DNA of 64,000 bases from Planctomycetota bacterium (lineage in GTDB: Bacteria > Planctomycetota > Planctomycetia > JALXBF01). Made by a program: the position numbers and the translations under genes. Each line of letters starts with the position of its first letter. Positions within the stretch are counted from its first letter, which is position 1. The DNA lies in NCBI GenBank assembly GCA_026991575.1, contig JALXBF010000118.1:62001-126000 (forward strand), given 5' to 3'. Of this stretch, positions 47,625-56,661 are shown in pieces. The notes beneath the pieces are model-generated. The model was not told the DNA's origin. It did not search any database and worked only from the letters and a program-made list of their open reading frames with translations.

Positions 47625-48638
47625 TCACCGGGCGTCCGCCGAGACGACCAGCACACCGGATCCCTGAAAGCGGTCTCGCTTCAGCTCGAGCAGCCCGCGA
47701 TTTGCTTCTTCGAATGGGACCGTGGTGACGTGGGGCCGCAGCGGGATGCGTACGGCCAGTTCGAGCAGCTCGTGGCCGTCTTCACGGGTGTTGGCCGTCA
47801 CGCTGCGTACCTCTTTTTCGAAGTACAGGTGTTTCTCGTAGTTCAGTTCGGGCACCGGGCTCAAGTAGATGCCGGCGATCGCCAGGATGCCGCCTTTGTC
47901 CAGGTACTCCAGGACTGGTGGCACGAGCTTGCCGGAGGGCGCAAAGAGGATTGCATGTTCGAGCTTGCGCGGGATCTCTTCCCCGATGGTTCCTACCCAG
48001 GCGGCTCCCATCTGGCGGGCCAATTCGCGATGGTGTGGCTGGCGGCTGAAGACGAACACCTCACAGCCCCAGTAGTTTGCCACCTCCATGACGATGTGGG
48101 CGGAGGAACCAAAGCCGACGATCCCGAGCGTGCTACCGGGCCGGACGTCAGCCCGTTTTAGGGCGCGGTAACCGATGATGCCGGCGCAGAGCAGCGGAGC
48201 GGTCAGCACCGGGTCGACCTCCGCCGGGAGGCGATACGCGTACTCGGCGGGGACCGTGGCATACTCCGCGTAGCCGCCGTCATGGTCCCAGCCGGTGAAG
48301 GTGGCGTGCTCGCAGAGGTTCTCTCGGCCGCGCTGGCAGTAGCGACATTGTTGGCAGGTGGAGCGTAGCCAGGCGATGCCGGCACGATCGCCGATGTTCC
48401 AGTTCTGGACGCCGGGGCCGAGTTTCTCGACGACGCCAACGATCTGGTGGCCGGGGACCACGGGCTGTTTGTGAGGAGGCAGCTCACCTTCGACGATGTG
48501 CAGGTCCGTGCGACAGATGCCACAGCAGAGGACGCGAACGAGCAGTTCGCCCCGGCCGGGTTCGGGTACGGCCACTTCCTCCAGCGTCAGCGGTTCGGCC
48601 TCCACAGGGGCTGGCTTGTGCAGCAAATGGGCTCTCAT
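47625..48638 (-). CDS. Zinc-dependent alcohol dehydrogenase
   Basis: 337-residue medium-chain (MDR) zinc alcohol dehydrogenase. Catalytic zinc ligands are in CCGICRTDLH (Cys) and GHQIVG (His), and a third Cys is in PLLCAGIIGYRALK. The structural zinc site is the four-Cys stretch CQQCRYCQRGRENLC. The NAD motif is GIVGFGSSAH, ending in His where Gly-x-Gly-x-x-Gly is usual, so cofactor binding may be shifted. Oxidation of a primary alcohol to aldehyde with NAD(P)+ is the family role. ATG 48638 is preferred to GTG 48644; no good ribosome binding site is visible. Single gene. Confidence 0.92.
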   Translation of the reverse strand: MRAHLLHKPAPVEAEPLTLEEVAVPEPGRGELLVRVLCCGICRTDLHIVEGELPPHKQPVVPGHQIVGVVEKLGPGVQNWNIGDRAGIAWLRSTCQQCRYCQRGRENLCEHATFTGWDHDGGYAEYATVPAEYAYRLPAEVDPVLTAPLLCAGIIGYRALKRADVRPGSTLGIVGFGSSAHIVMEVANYWGCEVFVFSRQPHHRELARQMGAAWVGTIGEEIPRKLEHAILFAPSGKLVPPVLEYLDKGGILAIAGIYLSPVPELNYEKHLYFEKEVRSVTANTREDGHELLELAVRIPLRPHVTTVPFEEANRGLLELKRDRFQGSGVLVVSADAR

Positions 48639-48896
48639 GTGCACAATCCCGGCGCGTGCTACCTCAGAGTGCTATGCAGCTGGACCACCGTGGACCGAAA
48701 TCACCGATTGCTGGGCACCGCGAAAGGCGTTCGACTACCCCCTCAGCCGCTCATCCAAGGCTATCAGTGAACGCGCCACGATTCAACCCGCTGGCTCGTT
48801 TGGCCGGGTTGGTTGGCCTTGCCCTACTGTTGCCAAAGGGCTAGTCTCAGTCGGGAGACCGGACGAAAGCGGAAGGCAGAACGCACGGAGGGCGAC

Positions 48897-49946
48897 GTGC
48901 GCCGGATTGCGATTCTCAACCAGAAAGGGGGCGTGGGTAAGACGACGACCACCGTGAACCTCGCCGCGGCCCTGGCGCGCCTGGGTTACCGGGTGCTCGT
49001 CCTGGATATGGACCCGCAAGCCCACGCCACACTGCATTTCGGCGTCGATCCGACTACGCTGGATCATTCGATGTACGAGCTGCTTACGAGCGGCACCTCG
49101 CTGCGCGAAGCGGTTCGGCACCTGGCGCCCAACCTGAGTCTCGTCGGGTCGCATATCGACCTGGCGGCCGCTGAAGTTGAGCTGGTCGGGGTTGTGGGCC
49201 GAGAGGTTATCCTACGTGACTTGCTCCGGAAAGAACTCTCCTGCGACGAACAGGGCGCGACGCCGGCGATGCCGTTGCGGTGCGGCGCAACCGCGTTCGC
49301 GCTAACGCTTGATCGCGACCGGCACGAGCCCCCGGACTTCCTGCTGATGGACTGCCCCCCGTCACTGGGCATCCTGACCCTGAACGCCCTGACGGCAGCC
49401 AACGAGGTGTTGATCCCGCTGCAGCCGCACTTCCTTGCCTTGCACGGGATGTCCAAGCTGCTGGAAACGATCGCGCTCGTGCACCAGCGAATCAACCGAC
49501 AGCTTCGTGTCACCGGCGTCGTGTTGTGCATGGTGGAGACCAACACGAAGCTTGCCGCCGAGGTGGAAGCCGACCTGCGCGATTTCCTCGAGCGGCGCCG
49601 CGACAGCCGATTACCCTGGGCCGAAGCGGTCATCTTCGACACACGTATCCGGCGCAACATCCGTCTGGCCGAGTGCCCCAGCCATGGCAAGACCATTTTC
49701 GAGTATGCCCCGACCAGCAACGGGGCGCGCGACTACTTCGATCTGGCCCTGGAACTGGTTCGCCGCCACGAGGGCGAGCACGATGCGGCCACGGCGCCGA
49801 CCGGTGCCGGCGTTGCCCTGCAAGAATCGGCGCGATCGGAGGATCAGTTGGACGGCGCAAGCCGCCAGCCGTCGCAGCACGATGCAACCGAACCTGCGAT
49901 CTGCGTCGGAGAAACCAAGCCGGCAGAAGGGGAATGCACGCAATGA
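48897..49946 (+). CDS. ParA family ATPase (orphan)
   Basis: 349-residue ParA/Soj-type deviant-Walker ATPase: ILNQKGGVGKTTTTVNLAAAL (P-loop, residues about 8-20), VLDMDPQAHAT (Walker A'), and LLMDCPPSLGILTLNAL (Walker B). The RhLAE-like IRLAECPSHGKTIFEY end is also ParA-typical. No parB or parS lies beside it, so it is not the chromosomal par locus as seen; other roles include positioning of protein or membrane machinery. A disordered 60-residue tail follows. GTG 48897 has GGAGG 5 nt upstream. Its TGA overlaps the ATG of the next gene by 4 nt. Confidence 0.92.
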   Translation: MRRIAILNQKGGVGKTTTTVNLAAALARLGYRVLVLDMDPQAHATLHFGVDPTTLDHSMYELLTSGTSLREAVRHLAPNLSLVGSHIDLAAAEVELVGVVGREVILRDLLRKELSCDEQGATPAMPLRCGATAFALTLDRDRHEPPDFLLMDCPPSLGILTLNALTAANEVLIPLQPHFLALHGMSKLLETIALVHQRINRQLRVTGVVLCMVETNTKLAAEVEADLRDFLERRRDSRLPWAEAVIFDTRIRRNIRLAECPSHGKTIFEYAPTSNGARDYFDLALELVRRHEGEHDAATAPTGAGVALQESARSEDQLDGASRQPSQHDATEPAICVGETKPAEGECTQ

Positions 49947-50242
49947 GCTGGCCGCAAGCGCTTCGCCCTGAGACCGAAGTGGTGTTGCGCTGGCTTGAAT
50001 GCGAGGAAGGCATCCAGGACCAGGTGTCCGATCTTGTGGCCGCGGCGGTCCGCGGAGTCCACGGCCAAGAAGCACGTTTGCAAGCAGCCGCAGCGGCAGT
50101 GCGTCGGTGGATCGAAGAACGTAACCCGCTGCGCGGAGAAGTGAGCCTCTTCTCGGAGCTGATCCGAATCGCTCTCGATCGGGTCGAATGGACTGCCGTG
50201 GCCGAGTGGCTTGTCCCGGAAGAGGAACCCCTCTCCGACTAG
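49943..50242 (+). CDS. Small hypothetical protein coupled to ParA
   Basis: 99-residue soluble protein of unknown family, translated from ATG 49943, which overlaps the ParA stop (ATGA). It is mostly helical by composition: Glu/Ala/Arg-rich, with ECEEGIQDQVSDLVAAAV and EARLQAAAAAVRRWIEE, and an acidic C-terminus. Tight coupling implies a ParA partner (regulator or adaptor), which is inference. Longer frames starting left of it overlap ParA in another frame and are not supported. Confidence 0.72.
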   Translation: MSWPQALRPETEVVLRWLECEEGIQDQVSDLVAAAVRGVHGQEARLQAAAAAVRRWIEERNPLRGEVSLFSELIRIALDRVEWTAVAEWLVPEEEPLSD

Positions 50243-50812
50243 CCGGGCACTTTCCGGGCAAGCTGGCCGCTCCGCGGGCCGGCAGATCCGGACGCCGTTC
50301 TGCCGTCGCGGATGGTACCACGAGCGGACTCCCCACAACACAGGTGGGGTAGCCGTGTCGGGAGTTTGCCGCCGAATCGGACCGGTTTATGGCCGAGGGG
50401 CCCGAGCGGCCTTCAGCGAACCGCATCTGTCGAGTGAGCTCCACACACCCGTCCCGACACGCAAGCCCACGGGCGAAGCCATTTCGTGGTTCTCGGAATG
50501 GCGCAGGTGCTCTGCGCCGGCGGCTGGCAGGGCCCGGCGATGCCCACGGGACGCTGGCCCACGACTAGAGACCGCGCAGCGGCCCTCTTGGACGCTGCGG
50601 AGCTGGTGAGGTGGCCACAGTCGTTCGAGCAACCTGACCGGCTGCGCCGCGGGTACGGGTCGAGATGCCGTGGGGTCCCCCGGCCTCATCCAGAGTCACC
50701 GTGTCGAACTGCCGCAGCGCGGAGCAGAGCTGCATGTTGTGCCACGGTGTGGCGACCCGGCGTGAGCTATATTTCGGCGGCGGATCAACGGCATGTCCGA
50801 TAGGGAACCGTG
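50243..50812. other. Spacer before the exopolysaccharide genes
   Basis: 570 bases with no supportable gene on either strand. It should hold the promoter of the exopolysaccharide-type operon. I read no riboswitch, tRNA or repeat here. Confidence 0.4.
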
Positions 50813-52192
50813 ATGCGCGTGTTGATGGTGAACAAGTTCCTTTATGCGCGTGCCGGTGCGGAAACGCAAATGTTGCGGCTGGGCGCGGCGCTGGAGCGGG
50901 TAGGGGTCGAAGTGGCGTACTTCGGTACGGCGGACCGAAGGAACGAAACGCCGCCCGACCGTTCCTACACCTTCGCCTGCCCGCAAAACGAGCACTGTCG
51001 GTCGCTACGCGACCGCTTCATTGCCCTGGCCAACCTCTTCACTGGACGCGGTGGCCAGAACGTCTTTCTACGTGCCCTTCGCGAGTTCCGTCCCGACGTC
51101 GTGCACACGCACAACGTGTATCATCAGATCGGCTGCGCGCTGCTCCCGATTGCACGCGACCGCGGTATCCCGCTGGTGATGACCGTACACGATTACAAGA
51201 TCATATGCCCGACTTACAACCTGCACGACGGCAACAGTCCTTGTTTTGCCTGCCGTCATCGCCGTTTTTGGCACGCTCCGCTTAAGAACTGCCATCACTT
51301 CGGCCGCACGGCCAGCGCGCTGCTGGCGGCGGAGAGCTTCTGGAACGAGCTCAACCGGTTCTACCTGCGGGGCGTCGATCGGTTCGTGGTTCCCAGTCGC
51401 TACATAGCCCGGCTGCTCGCCGATAGCGGCATTCCAAGCCGCCGGATTCTGGTACTGCACAATGCGGTGGACACGCACGGGTGGCGGCCCGCGTCTGGAC
51501 CGGGCGGTTACTTCCTGTACGCGGGACGGCTGGCTGCGGAGAAGGGGATCGGGGTTCTCCTGGAGGCGTTCCGCTCGTTGCCGGGCGTCCCGCTGAAAAT
51601 CGCGGGCACCGGGCCGCTACAGGACGAGGTATCTCGGGCCGCGGTCAGCTGCCCTTGGATCGAGTACCTTGGCCACGTCTCGCACGAGGACGTACGCCGG
51701 CTGCTGTCGGACTGCCGCGCCGTCATTCTCCCAAGCGTCTGGGCGGAGAACTGTCCGATGATCCTGCTGGAGGCGTTTGCGTGCGGACGCCCGGCCATCG
51801 CCAGCCAGATTGGCGGCATCCCCGAGCTGTTCGAGTACCCGCAGACGATTCCGCCGGGATTGCTTGTGCCTCCGGGCCGCGCGGAGCTGTTGGCCGAGGC
51901 GGTGCGCACCCTATGGCAGTCGCCAGGCTTGGTCGAGGAGCTCGGCCACGCGGCCCGGTGCGCGGCAGAGAAACGCTTCGCGCTGGACCGCTACGTGCAG
52001 GAGATTCTTGCACTGTACGGCCGTCTGTGCGCCAGCTGCCGATCCCGGCCCGATTGCTCCTCAGCGGTTGGTTTGACTCATGCGAGCTCCGCCTTCAGCG
52101 ACTCCAGCAACCGCACGGCCGCGGCGATGTCCCGCTTCTGGCGCTCCGGATCGTGCGGGATCTCGCGCTCGATGGTCAGCGGCCCGGTGTAG
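50813..52192 (+). CDS. Glycosyltransferase family 4
   Basis: 459-residue GT-B (GT4) glycosyltransferase. N-terminal domain: VNKFLYARAGAETQMLRLG and DVVHTHNVYHQIG. C-terminal donor domain: YAGRLAAEKGIGVLLEAF, then the acidic EX7E-type PSVWAENCPMILLEAFACG and GGIPELF. It forms glycosidic bonds using a nucleotide sugar on the cytoplasmic side. ATG 50813 has AGGGA upstream. The final about 40 residues run past the natural end of the fold and overlap the convergent sugar-isomerase gene by 115 bases; a lost stop is possible. Confidence 0.9.
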   Translation: MRVLMVNKFLYARAGAETQMLRLGAALERVGVEVAYFGTADRRNETPPDRSYTFACPQNEHCRSLRDRFIALANLFTGRGGQNVFLRALREFRPDVVHTHNVYHQIGCALLPIARDRGIPLVMTVHDYKIICPTYNLHDGNSPCFACRHRRFWHAPLKNCHHFGRTASALLAAESFWNELNRFYLRGVDRFVVPSRYIARLLADSGIPSRRILVLHNAVDTHGWRPASGPGGYFLYAGRLAAEKGIGVLLEAFRSLPGVPLKIAGTGPLQDEVSRAAVSCPWIEYLGHVSHEDVRRLLSDCRAVILPSVWAENCPMILLEAFACGRPAIASQIGGIPELFEYPQTIPPGLLVPPGRAELLAEAVRTLWQSPGLVEELGHAARCAAEKRFALDRYVQEILALYGRLCASCRSRPDCSSAVGLTHASSAFSDSSNRTAAAMSRFWRSGSCGISRSMVSGPV

Positions 52193-52920
52193 CCGAATTC
52201 GTCCAGCGTGCGGAGGAACGCCTCGAAGTCAACGTCGCCCTGGCCTAGAGGCACCTCTTCGCCCCACTCCTCGCCCGGCCGTGCAGCCCACTTGGCATCC
52301 TTACAGTGCACGCTGCGCACACGGCTGCCGACCTTCCTCAAAGCCTCAATCGGGTCCCCCGTGCCGTAGAGGATCATGTTGGCTGGATCGAAGTTGATGA
52401 ACAGGTTGTCGCGGCCCACGGCATCCATGAACGCCAGCAGCGTATCGGCGGTCTCCTGTCCGGTCTCCAGATGCAGGTTCTGGCCGTTGCCTTTCAGATA
52501 ATCGCAGATTTCCTGGGTCACCGCGACCAACTCCTTGAAGTCCGGGTCGTCGGGGGATTCGGGAATGAAGCCGATGTGAATGCCCAGCGCGGGCACACCA
52601 AGCAGCTTGCCGAAATCTGAGATGCTTTTCAGCTCCGCAACCCGTTCGGCCCTGGTCTCTTTGGGCACCAGGCCCACCGTGCGCCGCACGGTCGGGATGT
52701 CGGCGTAACTTTCCCCTTCGAACCCGCCAAACATCACCGTGATCGTGATGCCGGCATCGCGACACTCCTTCAAGAACCGCTCGGCTGCCTCCGGGGTACG
52801 GTTCTGGCGGCTGGGCGTGTGCAGGTGAACGGTTGGAATCTTGAGTTCTTTGACCACGTCGAACCGTACGCCAAGGCCGGCGTCAATCGAGGTAAAGACA
52901 CCAATCGGCCACTTCTCCAT
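52078..52920 (-). CDS. Sugar phosphate isomerase/epimerase (xylose isomerase-like TIM barrel)
   Basis: 280-residue TIM-barrel protein of the AP-endonuclease-2/xylose isomerase-like family. Metal-site acidic and His residues are plausible in NLHLETGQET, NLFINFDPANM and RSVHCKDAKWA. Conversion of a keto-sugar, inositol or hydroxypyruvate-type substrate is the family range; exact reaction unknown. ATG 52920 is preferred with AGGGGG 7 nt upstream; ATG 52926 is two codons earlier. It is convergent with the GT4 gene (115-base overlap) and divergent from the Wza-like gene, so it interrupts the polysaccharide block. Confidence 0.88.
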   Translation of the reverse strand: MEKWPIGVFTSIDAGLGVRFDVVKELKIPTVHLHTPSRQNRTPEAAERFLKECRDAGITITVMFGGFEGESYADIPTVRRTVGLVPKETRAERVAELKSISDFGKLLGVPALGIHIGFIPESPDDPDFKELVAVTQEICDYLKGNGQNLHLETGQETADTLLAFMDAVGRDNLFINFDPANMILYGTGDPIEALRKVGSRVRSVHCKDAKWAARPGEEWGEEVPLGQGDVDFEAFLRTLDEFGYTGPLTIEREIPHDPERQKRDIAAAVRLLESLKAELA

Positions 52921-53072
52921 CGGCATCCCCCTGTCAGTCGGGTTCGTACGGCGTTCCCTTCGGCAAGTAGTCTCGTATCATAGCGGGTTCGTCGCCTGAG
53001 GGCGAGACGGTTGCTGGCCGGGTACAGCTGCGGGCGAGCAAAGTTCCTCAATCGCTGGCTGCGGTTCCGTCG

Positions 53073-54230
53073 ATGATCACAGTGAGTCCGATACACGGGG
53101 ACATGACGGTCGGAGGGAGTGCGACGGACGCCGTGGCCACAAGAGCGGGTGGGAACAAGCCGCTGCTGAGCGTTGTGCTGTCTACGACCGTCCTGCTGGC
53201 TGGGGGCTGCTGGCATTGGCTCGATAAGTTGCCGTCGCGCCGGCCGCCGGCCACGTTCCGACCGGTCCAGAGCCCGGTGCCACGAGCAACGCTCGACGGG
53301 ATGATCCTGCCGGTGACCGGAGACCGGCCGTTCGCTCCGTACGACAACTACCGGTTGCGGCCCGGGGACCAGTTACTCTTCACGCTGAACATCCCCACCA
53401 GGCCAGTCGCCGACAGCTACCGGATCCGCGTCGGAGATACGCTGCGCGTGGAATACCTCCACGAACCGGCTCAGCAACGGCGGCCGATCGAGCTGAGGGT
53501 CAAGCCCGATGGCACAATCGATCTGCCACTCATTGGCAACGTGCGTGTGGCCGGCGTCACGGTGGCCCAGGCTCGCCGGCAGATTCTTGCCCGGGCCCGC
53601 CGCTACTGGAAACGGCCGCGGATCGAGCTCACTGTCGTAGACCCGTTCCAGCTCGCTGAAGAGCTGCGCAAGACGTTTTCCGTGGGCAGCTTTTTCAACC
53701 AGTCGCTCACGTTGCCGGTTGGACCGGACGGCCGGATCCAACTGCCTCTGATCGGCCCGGTCAACGCATTCGGTCGCACCCTGCCAGAGGTGCAGCAGGA
53801 GGTCACGGCTCGCTACCGCGAGCAGATCCCGGGCATCGAGGTGGCAGTGCACCTGTCGCAGCGAGCCCCGGATCGGGTGTACGTCATTGGCGAGGTGCGC
53901 AATCCTGGGGTGCTTGAGATCGATCGCCCCACGACCGTCATCCAGGCGATTGCCCAGGCGGGCAGCTTCCTCCCGTCTGCTGAGCTCCGCGACGTCATCC
54001 TGATCCGCGGCTACGCTGAAGGCACACCGCAGGTTGCCGTGCTGAACCTGGACCGGGCGATCGATCGGGAGTGGCGGCGCGGCGACGTCAATCTCTGGGA
54101 CGACACCTGGTTACGTGACGGCGACATCATCATCGTGCCCAAGGACCATGTGCAGGATGTCAACGACTTCGTGCGTCGTGTGATCTCCGAGACTTTCTAC
54201 GGCGCGTTCCCCGCGACGTTCTGGGACTAG
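53073..54230 (+). CDS. Wza-like polysaccharide export lipoprotein
   Basis: 385-residue outer-membrane polysaccharide export protein. A long N-terminal segment carries a lipobox LLAGGC (Cys about residue 47), so it is probably lipid-anchored. Two Poly_export/SLBB-type regions follow: GDQLLFTLNIPTRPVADSYRIR, KPDGTIDLPLIGNV, then a second GPDGRIQLPLIGPVN and VYVIGEVRNPGVLEI. The end WRRGDVNLWDDTWLRDGDIIIVPK is typical. It forms the export channel together with the Wzz-like protein encoded 15 nt downstream. ATG 53073 is used; ATG 53103 is possible. Confidence 0.9.
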   Translation: MITVSPIHGDMTVGGSATDAVATRAGGNKPLLSVVLSTTVLLAGGCWHWLDKLPSRRPPATFRPVQSPVPRATLDGMILPVTGDRPFAPYDNYRLRPGDQLLFTLNIPTRPVADSYRIRVGDTLRVEYLHEPAQQRRPIELRVKPDGTIDLPLIGNVRVAGVTVAQARRQILARARRYWKRPRIELTVVDPFQLAEELRKTFSVGSFFNQSLTLPVGPDGRIQLPLIGPVNAFGRTLPEVQQEVTARYREQIPGIEVAVHLSQRAPDRVYVIGEVRNPGVLEIDRPTTVIQAIAQAGSFLPSAELRDVILIRGYAEGTPQVAVLNLDRAIDREWRRGDVNLWDDTWLRDGDIIIVPKDHVQDVNDFVRRVISETFYGAFPATFWD

Positions 54231-54245
54231 TGAGGAACCGACCAG

Positions 54246-55748
54246 ATGCCGCCACGTGAAGCAGCGCCCAAGACGACGGCCCGTGAGCTGTTGCGGGTGG
54301 TGTTCCTGTATAAGCATCTGGTTGTCGGCGTCGCGGTCCTTTTTGCGGCGGTTGCCGGTCTGGCAGCCTATCTGAGCCCGGACCAGTATCAGGCATCGGC
54401 CCGCCTCTGGGTCCGCGACGAAACGGCCCTGCTACGGAGCATGGGGGAAAGTCCTCGCGAGCAACACGAGCGGATCCAGGTGGCGGCGGCCAACTTCCGT
54501 GAAGCCATGCTTTCCCGCTCCGTGCTGGCCACCGTGCTCGAGAGGCTTGAAGGAGGGCGGTTTGAGCGGCTGGGCGAGCGGCAGCGCCAGCGGCTCATCA
54601 AACGGCTGCGGCGACGCGTCGGCTTCTCGCTGGCGCGCTCCTCCGAGTTCGGCGCCAGTCAGGTCATCGAGGTCACCGTGCGCGACGAGCATCCCGAGCG
54701 TGCCCGGAGACTGCTCCAGCTGATGCTCGAGGAAGCAGACAGGCTGCTGCAAGAAGTTGGTCGTCGTCGGGCTGAGCAGCTTATGGCCAAGACGGAGCGG
54801 GAGTGGCGGGAAGCGCGCGCTGAGCTGGATAAAGCCGCAGCCAACCTGCACCGGCTCGTCGCAGCACTGGGCGGGGAGCTGCTGGACGTGCAGGCGATGA
54901 GCGGCAGCCCTGTCGGTGACTCCGTCACCCGACACATGCTCAGCCAGGTCCAGCAGCAGCTCGTCGAGCTACAGGCACGTATTCTCCAGCGCCGCGCCCT
55001 GCTGGAACGGATCCGTTCCGGGTCGGTGCCGGACCGGCTATCAGGAGAGCTGGCCGAGTTGCTCGGAGAACGCTTCGACCAACTGGTGCGTGTTCAGCAG
55101 GCCCTGGTGGATGCCCGGGTGCGCGAACGGGTGCTGCAGGCGAGCATGACGGACGCTCACCCGGATCTGCAAGAGGCCCGCGAACGGCGGGCTCACCTGG
55201 AGGAGTTGTACCGTTCGGAACTGGGCAAACTGATCGCTGCCCTCCAGGAGGAGCTGACCGTTCTGGAGGCGACCGCGCAGTCGCTGCAGAGCGAGCGGAA
55301 CCGGCTTGCCGAGGAGCTTGCCCGCGTAGCCGGACGGTACCCGGAGTTCCTGGCGCTGCGGACCGAGTACGAAATACGCGCCGATGCGCTGCGTCAGGCA
55401 GCGCTAAAGCGGGAACAGGCCCGCACGCAGCTGGCGATCGCGTCCCAGAATGCCGTGTTCGTGCCACTGGACGCGTTGCACGTTTCGAACCGGCCGGTCA
55501 CGGTCAGTGATACCGCCGCGGCACTGGCGGGAGGTTTGCTGGGCATGATCTGCGGGCTCGGTCTGGCGTTCGTGGCGAACTACTACAGCCACACGGTGCG
55601 CGACGCGGGTGACCTGCGCCGCTGGGGCATCGACGTGCCAGTGCTGGCGAGCGTGCCTGCGGTGGACGACCCGCTGCTGCTCGAGGGGCGCCGAAAGGTT
55701 GCCTCCAGCAGGATGCGCACTGACGGGCGCGGCCGGCAGCACACCTAG
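54246..55748 (+). CDS. Wzz/chain-length determinant-like polysaccharide co-polymerase
   Basis: 500-residue polysaccharide co-polymerase (Wzz superfamily). A membrane span lies near the N-terminus (LVVGVAVLFAAVAGLAAYLS), followed by a periplasmic coiled-coil domain with long heptad-like Leu/Arg/Glu stretches (residues about 170-410), and a second span near the C-terminus (ALAGGLLGMICGLGLAFVANY). It controls chain length and works with the Wza-like exporter and a tyrosine-kinase-type ATPase. GAGGAA lies 8 nt before ATG 54246. No BY-kinase domain is fused. The next gene in the operon encodes a CpsD-like protein. Confidence 0.9.
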   Translation: MPPREAAPKTTARELLRVVFLYKHLVVGVAVLFAAVAGLAAYLSPDQYQASARLWVRDETALLRSMGESPREQHERIQVAAANFREAMLSRSVLATVLERLEGGRFERLGERQRQRLIKRLRRRVGFSLARSSEFGASQVIEVTVRDEHPERARRLLQLMLEEADRLLQEVGRRRAEQLMAKTEREWREARAELDKAAANLHRLVAALGGELLDVQAMSGSPVGDSVTRHMLSQVQQQLVELQARILQRRALLERIRSGSVPDRLSGELAELLGERFDQLVRVQQALVDARVRERVLQASMTDAHPDLQEARERRAHLEELYRSELGKLIAALQEELTVLEATAQSLQSERNRLAEELARVAGRYPEFLALRTEYEIRADALRQAALKREQARTQLAIASQNAVFVPLDALHVSNRPVTVSDTAAALAGGLLGMICGLGLAFVANYYSHTVRDAGDLRRWGIDVPVLASVPAVDDPLLLEGRRKVASSRMRTDGRGRQHT

Positions 55749-55822
55749 GCGGCTCTGCTCCCCGGCGGGAAAGCTGGTGACGCAGCCCGGCAAACGCCCA
55801 CGTGCAGATGAGGTGCGGGAGT

Positions 55823-56599
55823 ATGGGGCTGTTCCAAACGGTCTTGGAGAAAGCAGGGAGGTGGCACCGGGATGATTCCGGGGCAGGCGCGGTTATGACC
55901 AGTCCGGGAGAAGTGCTCAGCGGCGCCGCCCTACCGCCGATTCCATTTCCCCAACCGGCTGAGCAACTGGACGCTTCCCTGGAGGAACTCTGGACTCACC
56001 TGTCCGTCAGCGATGATGCGAACACGGCCGCTCAGCGCGGTCCGTATTTCTTCGCGCACTGGCACGAGCCGGCGGGCGCAACCACGCTGACCTTGTTGCT
56101 GGCCGCCAAGGCTTCGACACTCGACCCAGACCTGTCCTTCTGTGTCGTCGACCTCGACTTGCACAAGCGAAGTCTCAGCCGCCTGTTGGGGCTGGGCCGC
56201 TGTGCCGGTGTGAGCGAGATCATCAACCATGATGCCGTGCTCGAAACATGCCTTGTACCAACCCGGTGCGAGAACGTCGTTGTCCTGCCGGCTGGAACAG
56301 GTTGGGGGGGCCGGGCGCGGGTGCTGCGTCGAGAGCACGCCCGGGCGCTGATCCAAATGCTCTGTGAGCAGTTCCAGTACGTGCTGGCTGACATGCCCGC
56401 ACTGAAGACCAATCCGGCCTCGCTCGTCTGGGCCTCGGGACGCGGTACAGCCGTGCTGGTGGTTCCCGCAGGCCAGATCAAGTGCGAAAGCGTTGACCGT
56501 GCCTTGGGGGCGCTGCGCCGTTCCAAGGTCAAGATTGCCGGGCTGGTGTTGAACAGGCAGCACTTCCCGTTGCCGCGCTGGCTCTATCGCTGGACGTGA
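55823..56599 (+). CDS. CpsD/CapB-like protein with degenerate P-loop
   Basis: 258-residue protein at the position of the tyrosine-kinase-type partner of Wzz (CpsD/CapB, ParA/MinD-like fold). The second loop SFCVVDLDLHKRSLSRLLG fits Walker A' (VDLDLHK) and VLADMPALKTN fits Walker B-like text. The expected P-loop (G-x-x-x-x-GKT) reads WHEPAGATTLTLLLA, with Ala where the Lys should be, so ATP binding may be lost or altered. No C-terminal Tyr cluster is present. A pseudo-ATPase scaffold is possible. ATG 55823 is chosen over ATG 55802. The gene is between Wzz-like and O-antigen ligase-like genes. Confidence 0.78.
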   Translation: MGLFQTVLEKAGRWHRDDSGAGAVMTSPGEVLSGAALPPIPFPQPAEQLDASLEELWTHLSVSDDANTAAQRGPYFFAHWHEPAGATTLTLLLAAKASTLDPDLSFCVVDLDLHKRSLSRLLGLGRCAGVSEIINHDAVLETCLVPTRCENVVVLPAGTGWGGRARVLRREHARALIQMLCEQFQYVLADMPALKTNPASLVWASGRGTAVLVVPAGQIKCESVDRALGALRRSKVKIAGLVLNRQHFPLPRWLYRWT

Positions 56600-56661
56600 T
56601 CACTCGTGCTCCCAAGAGGTTGCTTCCCGCTGAAGCGTCGGCGGGCTTGTCGAGGTAAGCG

